This document shows, in pieces, positions 60,501-64,000 of a stretch of 64,000 bases of DNA. Each line of letters starts with the position of its first letter. Position 1 is the first letter of the stretch. Source of the DNA: Opisthocomus hoazin (Eukaryota > Chordata > Aves > Opisthocomiformes > Opisthocomidae); the NCBI RefSeq assembly GCF_030867145.1, contig NC_134434.1, positions 2,108,001 to 2,172,000 of the forward strand, in the 5' to 3' direction. The notes below the pieces were generated by a model that had not been told where the DNA came from, searched no databases, and was given only the letters and a program-made list of their open reading frames with translations. Both the position numbers and the translations under genes were made by a program.

Positions 60501-62889
60501 AGACCTCCTGTCTCCCAGGCAGATATTCAGTCCACTGAACTGAAGACTGAAAACTCAAAGGCAAGTCAGTTTTCTTAACAGACAACCATGAAAAGAGCAG
60601 TTTTCTCCCGTCCAGCTCTCCACAGAAGCTGTACTGGCCACTGGAGTCGAGTACACATCAGGTTCATACCGAGCTGTGCTCATCCCTGCTGTTACTGTGT
60701 CTTAGCAGACACCAGGATGAACCACGATGAAGAAAATGGACCAGAAGGTACAGTGCAGTCCTTACTGCGGTGTACTGCCTAAATAAGACACGCTTTGGTG
60801 AATGTGCCAGGTCATACTCTCAAATGAAAATTGGCTTTGGGGGATACACAACTTGGACTACATTTCTAAGTGAGTATTTGCACCATGAAGCAATACAGGT
60901 CCTGTTTAGGAGGGATCTAAATAACTGGTCACTTTAGGACAGCAGCGTGTTACACAGAAATGGTCCTATAGGCAAAAGCGTGTCTCCATCTATCATCGGC
61001 TGGCGCAAGCTAGCGCCCAGCAGTCCATTTCTCGCTGCTCCTTCCTCTGCAGTCTGCTTTCCTACGCAGTGGAGGACAGACACAGAGCTGCACAGATCTT
61101 GTTTAAATACTGGATTCAGTTATAGCCAATGTGCTGGGTAAGAGCGTGGAAAAAAAGAGACAACAAACTCTACTCTCCAGTATCTCCTATCGCTTCTTTG
61201 TCTCCATTTCCTTTCCCAAAAGGCTGCTAAAAACCCAGACACAGCAAACTCCTTACCAGGATGATTCCTGCCTGGGCAGTAGCAAACTGCATGAGAACCC
61301 ACTCATATTTATTGGGACCCCACATCCCCAGGCGGTCTCCCTTCTTCAGGCCAAGGGCCAGAAGCCCAGCTGCTGCCTGGTCTACCTGTAAAATAGAAGA
61401 CCAGAGCCTGAGAATCACACACAGGATGCAGTGGCGGCTGTCTCCAGGCACTGCTTTCTGGGGAAAAAAGCATCATCTTCGCAACTGGAATTGGACAGCA
61501 TCGCCCGAGTCGGAGCACAGAGCAGCCCCTCCTCAGCAGGTTGACTGAATCATAAAAGTAACAAGCGTACAACAGTACAACAAAGCAGGAAGGAAACCAA
61601 AACAAGCAGTTATGTACAAATAGCTGAAAATTAATTCCTGCCCAAAGACTACTTAATGTCTAGCTCCTCATCAGCTCAACTTTGGACTAAGCCATACCTG
61701 TATGCTGGGCCCATCTACGCCATTGGGTCTGCCTCCATTCTGGCACATCACGTCCTTCTAAAAGGACTCAGGGGAAGAAAACTGGCCATTTTTGACCAGT
61801 TTGGGGTTCCTATCTTCATTAACTTGGATTCAGCCACTATATTAACCCGACTACTTTATTTTGCAAGATGGTAAGCACATTTCAGGTGTGCAGATGTATG
61901 TATAAAATTTGGAGGTATTCATGAAGCTTGTATGGTTCTGTTATGAATTATCTACCTTGTAGGAGATACGAATCCGAGGGACAGCTATTCTCTGAATCAC
62001 AGCCTACCTTTTAAAACTAGGGTGAACACAGCTAATCTTATTTGTCTGAATGGATGTAAACAAAACACTAGTAAATCTAAACAACAATTCTTCCTATCCA
62101 AGATCATATCACACATTTAGTAGAAAATTTCCATGTAGTAAGCCTTGCAATACTGCCCCTCCATTCAGAATACATACAAGCACGTATTTGCATGTAATAT
62201 GCATGCATACATACACATGCATAGATACACCCATACGTGTTTTCGCATATTATTTTGAGACCAAGCCCTTGATGTTGCTCAGTTGCCTTTGTGCTTGGAC
62301 TAGAAGCCTCCACACACTCAGGACCTCTGACAGTCAGAGCAGAGTGACTAATATAAGAGCTGGAGCCTTCTCCAGTGGGGAAAACCACCACGACTCAGCC
62401 CACAGCACACCAGATAAGGGTGATTATTTTTAAGTATGAAAGTTCATTCTGGGACATTCAGCAAGCATTTTACTTATGCTGCCTTCTCCCTTTGATCTCG
62501 AGACTCTATGGAAGACAAAGGCAGCACACGCCCATTGGGTGTTTACCCTCTGCTCAGGGCCACGATGAGGATCCACACAGCACACACCTCACTCCCGAGC
62601 TGAGCGATAAAACCGTTTTCCATTACCCCATCCCGCCTGCTGCTGCTGTTATGCACATGGCCGGGCTCTCTGTGGGGCGAACCAGGCACTCACCTCCTCT
62701 TTGAACTGAGCAAACGTCTTCCGAACCCCATCTCGGCAGAAGACCAAGGCATCGCGGTCAGGAAACCGCTCGACGGTCTCCTCCAGGCACTGGCCCACGG
62801 TTTTGGTGAGCAGAGGGACGTTTATGGTCCCCTGGACATAGCTGTTGGTCACCCTATGGGAGGCAAAGGGCACGCCTGTGTGCAGGGCA
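30562..62889 (-). CDS. ACSF2: Acyl-CoA synthetase family member 2, mitochondrial (exons 2-16; first exon off window)
   Basis: Exons 5' to 3': 62694-62889, 61257-61385, 60174-60227, 56984-57102, 56595-56757, 56058-56153, 54990-55138, 54298-54389, 53123-53199, 33539-33646, 33251-33402, 32485-32626, 30954-31064, 30705-30773, 30562-30612. These give 568 aa in phase; human ACSF2 has about 615, so only the presequence exon (roughly 47 aa) is missing. The enzyme activates medium-chain fatty acids to acyl-CoA using ATP. Adenylate-forming motifs are all present: [16 protein letters not shown] (phosphate loop), [52 protein letters not shown], and SGKIQKYK with the C-terminal catalytic Lys. The 62694 exon begins in phase 2, so exon 1 must end two bases into a codon. 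CHAD is nested on the opposite strand in the 19.5-kb intron 33647-53122. Confidence 0.96.
32133..32252 (+). mobile_element. Short CR1 3'-end fragment
   Basis: Last 120 bases of a CR1 in ACSF2 intron 31065-32484: the CCTGCTTCGGCAG-type 3' UTR block, then three or four ATTCTGTG units. Antisense to ACSF2. Confidence 0.9.
32826..33101 (+). mobile_element. CR1 3'-end fragment, a different subfamily
   Basis: It has the other common avian CR1 3' end, with the blocks GATTTAGATTGGATATTAGG, AAATTCTTCACCATGAGGG and GGCTGGAACCAGATGAG, ending in two ATTCTGTG units near 33101. The 3' UTR differs from the other five copies, so it is a separate lineage. It sits in ACSF2 intron 32627-33250, antisense. Confidence 0.9.
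36046..36250. mobile_element. Ancient amniote CR1-like repeat remnant
   Basis: The blocks AGATTCATAGCTTTCAAGAC, CATCATCTAG and ACCTCACCCAATAATTGCTG line up in order with the old repeat common in turtle and crocodilian genomes (AGATTCATAGATT.. / GATCATCTAGTCTGACC / CTTCACCCAATAATTCCTG). Recognised from memory, heavily diverged, strand left open. Confidence 0.5.
36636..36782 (+). mobile_element. MIR-type SINE remnant
   Basis: Follows the MIR consensus in order: GAGCAGGGACTCTGAAGACC (MIR GAGCACGGACTCTGGAGCC), GCCGCTTATTTACTG, ACTTGGAACGAGTCAC (GACCTTGGGCAAGTCAC), CTCTGCTCCTCGGTTTTCCC (CTCTGTGCCTCAGTTTCC), then an A-rich AATAAAAACACCCAC part. MIR predates the mammal-sauropsid split, so a bird copy is old but possible. 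Confidence 0.6.
37317..38025 (+). mobile_element. CR1 LINE, 5'-truncated, in the large ACSF2 intron
   Basis: About 700 bp with the ORF2 RT C-terminus (peptide [20 protein letters not shown]) open over most of its length and a 3' end at ATTCTGTG. Very similar to the copy at 2248-3083. A small frame change near 37430, around the segment that normally reads [10 protein letters not shown], splits the open frame. Confidence 0.94.
40091..40202 (+). mobile_element. Short CR1 3'-end fragment
   Basis: About 110 bases: the CCTGCTTCGGCAGGAGGGTTGG block followed by ATTCTGTG units. Same subfamily as the fragment at 32133. Confidence 0.88.
43727..43734 (+). promoter_or_regulatory. CHAD: CHAD TATA box
   Basis: TATAAATA lies 109-116 bases before the ATG, predicting a start near 43757-43762 and a 5' UTR of about 85 bases that includes a CT-rich tract. 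No CpG island is present, which fits a tissue-restricted gene. Confidence 0.7.
43843..48751 (+). CDS. CHAD: Chondroadherin, cartilage leucine-rich repeat protein (3 exons, complete)
   Basis: Exons 43843-44622, 48241-48404 and 48610-48751 give 1086 nt, 361 aa (human 359), all in phase. Residues 1-23 are a signal peptide ([20 protein letters not shown]...). A Cys-rich LRR N-cap follows ([17 protein letters not shown]), then about ten leucine-rich repeats to residue 290, the LRR C-cap ([15 protein letters not shown] ... EETC ... LRTC), and a basic tail [13 protein letters not shown] that fits the heparin-binding end of chondroadherin. It is secreted into cartilage matrix and binds collagen and integrin. 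The gene lies wholly inside one ACSF2 intron on the opposite strand. The exon 1 donor is AAG/GTGAGT; reading on into the intron adds about 51 unrelated residues, so the splice is preferred. Confidence 0.97.
44623..48240 (+). other. CHAD: CHAD intron 1
   Basis: 3.6 kb between the large LRR exon and the second exon. No repeat was recognised and no further exon is needed for phase. A minor AT/TG-rich patch occurs near 46.75-46.81 kb. Confidence 0.7.
49408..49413 (+). terminator. CHAD: Candidate CHAD poly(A) signal
   Basis: First clear AATAAA after the CHAD stop (48749-48751), predicting a 3' UTR of about 670 bases. AT-rich sequence near 51.65-51.82 kb has variant signals (TATAAA at 51797), so a longer 3' UTR is possible. 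A donor-like GTAAGA at 48756 hints at a 3' UTR intron. Confidence 0.45.
49430..53122. other. ACSF2 intron 9, right of CHAD
   Basis: 3.7 kb with no exon recognised. At 51650-51800 an AT-rich stretch with TATAAA-like hexamers may be a distal CHAD 3' end. TGACCTTG at 49743 is an ERR-like half-site flanked by the inverted repeat TGCAGTG/CACTGCA. Confidence 0.5.
54530..54580. repeat. TA/TG-rich simple repeat
   Basis: ATACATAT-type units grade into a GTGTGTGTG run in the ACSF2 intron between exons 54990-55138 and 54298-54389. Confidence 0.8.
57103..60173 (-). other. ACSF2: ACSF2 intron, no internal gene seen
   Basis: 3.1 kb between exons 60174-60227 and 56984-57102. It becomes AT-rich at about 57.8-58.2 kb. 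No exon or repeat was confidently recognised. Confidence 0.6.
60484..60550 (-). mobile_element. Possible tRNA-derived SINE fragment
   Basis: The minus strand reads TCAGTGGACTGAATATCTGC ... GGGAGACAGGAGGTCTGG then TTTCAGTTTG, resembling the A-box to B-box part of reptile/amniote tRNA-derived SINEs. Short and diverged. Confidence 0.35.
62170..62240. repeat. ATGCATACA-type purine-pyrimidine repeat
   Basis: Loose alternating CATGCATACATACACATGC tract in the 61386-62693 ACSF2 intron, a low-complexity expansion. Confidence 0.6.
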
Positions 62890-64000
62890 CTGTGAAAGAA
62901 AAGGAGAAGAGCATATTTTTTAATATAATCCATCAGTACAATTTTCACAGCACAGGCAGAGCCTCCACTCCTCCCCTGGAAACCCGGACCCTGCTCGTGA
63001 TGGGGAAGGAGCCTGCACCAGCCCTGCAGACTGGGCACAGCCTGGTCCTACAGTCATTCACCTGGGGTGAAAACTATCTGGACCTTTCAGAATATCTGGA
63101 TAGATTATGGACTTTGCTAAGCGACGGCAACCAGTTTGGGTCTTTCTGCAACATTAAATAGTGCAAATAACTTGGCAGGAACACAACTAAATTGTAGGGA
63201 AATTGCCCTGACTGGCTTCACTCTGCTGGAAAAAGCAGACGACAAGTTAAAATTTAAGTCAGAGATCTGTCATTTTATCAGTAGCCAAAAGCGTCTGCAG
63301 AGGAGAGTCTAACCCTGCAGAATAAAAACTGTTTACAAGAGTTCAAAGAAGTTGAGCTTCGTTACAAAGTCATGGTCCCTGTATACAACAGCAAGCTGGC
63401 TGGACATGCTCTGCTATCTCTGTCAGATAGACTGTGAAGAGTTCATAGTGCTGAAGGCACCACCAATAAATCAAGGAACTACCAGTGAGACAAGGGGTGA
63501 GAACTGCCAGGGCAATAGCACAGCAGGCTCACAGGGTGGAGGAGCCTACACCCACTGCAAACACAGGATGGGAGGAGAGCAGGGAGGTGTTTCAGCAGAG
63601 CAGCACCTGGGCAGGAACGCATGATAGGGTCCTTGAGAGGAGCATGGAGACACTGTGCTGGAGGCCAGGCTGGAGAGGGACCAAAGGTAGGAGAGGCAGC
63701 AATGGGAAGATGTGAGCAGGGCGGTAGGAAAAAGAATTTAAAAATCATTAAGGCTTTCACTGAGGTCTAATCAACCCCTCAAAGCGCAGCTCCTGACCAT
63801 CCAAGCGCTGCAGTTCATGCCCGTTTCTCTCTCCACCTTCTCCTGCCCCCAGCCTCCCTCTACCCCAGCAGCCACCCCCCGCCACACTGCCCTCCTCCCC
63901 GGGCAGCCCCCAATTTCTCTGTCCCTCCTCACTGCTTCCCTGCCGCTCTCCATGCTCTCAGCTCCTCCATTCCCACCTTAGGAGATGACCAGGAAGGACA
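62890..64000 (-). other. ACSF2: ACSF2 first intron, running off the window
   Basis: Upstream of the 62694-62889 exon there is no CpG island, presequence-like ORF or donor in the right phase, so exon 1 and the promoter are placed beyond base 64000. Confidence 0.65.

Noticed and set aside
61656-61874. 72-codon plus-strand frame starting [10 protein letters not shown]
   Set aside because: It looked protein-like, but it is antisense in an ACSF2 intron, has no splice or poly(A) context and no recognised domain.
1-64000. CRISPR arrays, tRNA/rRNA genes, LTR elements or endogenous retroviruses
   Set aside because: Searched for by eye; no spaced identical repeats, tRNA cloverleaf, paired LTRs or gag/pol/env-like frames were seen. 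The only reverse-transcriptase remnants belong to CR1 LINEs.

Overview
The window is from a bird genome, probably a GC-rich, gene-dense chromosome. Two things show this. Six copies of the avian LINE CR1 carry the family's short ATTCTGTG 3'-end repeats. The gene order EPN3 - MYCBPAP - RSAD1 - ACSF2, with CHAD nested inside ACSF2, matches human 17q21.33 as I remember it, read here from the opposite strand. No database was searched: names come from recognising the proteins, and exon borders from splice motifs plus reading phase. The species is not identified.

Layout, left to right. 0-10.3 kb: EPN3 (minus), nine coding exons giving 642 aa plus a non-coding first exon in a CpG island near 10.1-10.4 kb; its introns carry two CR1 copies. 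10.4-13.9 kb: intergenic. 13.9-25.6 kb: MYCBPAP (minus), 20 exons giving 881 aa. 25.8-28.3 kb: RSAD1 (minus), nine small exons giving 461 aa; its stop codon lies inside its own poly(A) signal, only 241 bp from the MYCBPAP start codon. 28.7-30.0 kb: an unrecognised spliced plus-strand unit that diverges from RSAD1, with a possible 52-aa ORF and its own poly(A) signal. 30.4 kb to beyond the right edge: ACSF2 (minus), 15 coding exons giving 568 aa; the first exon lies outside the window. A 19.5 kb ACSF2 intron holds CHAD on the plus strand (43.8-49.4 kb, three exons, 361 aa), two CR1 copies and two very old repeats, one of them MIR-like.

The genes do not form one pathway. EPN3 is a clathrin-adaptor epsin, MYCBPAP a probable ciliary or flagellar scaffold, RSAD1 a mitochondrial HemW-type radical-SAM protein, ACSF2 a mitochondrial acyl-CoA synthetase and CHAD a cartilage matrix protein. 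What links them is old synteny and tight packing. Every gene model stays in phase from end to end, so I see no broken host gene. No CRISPR array, rRNA, tRNA, LTR element or endogenous retrovirus was recognised.
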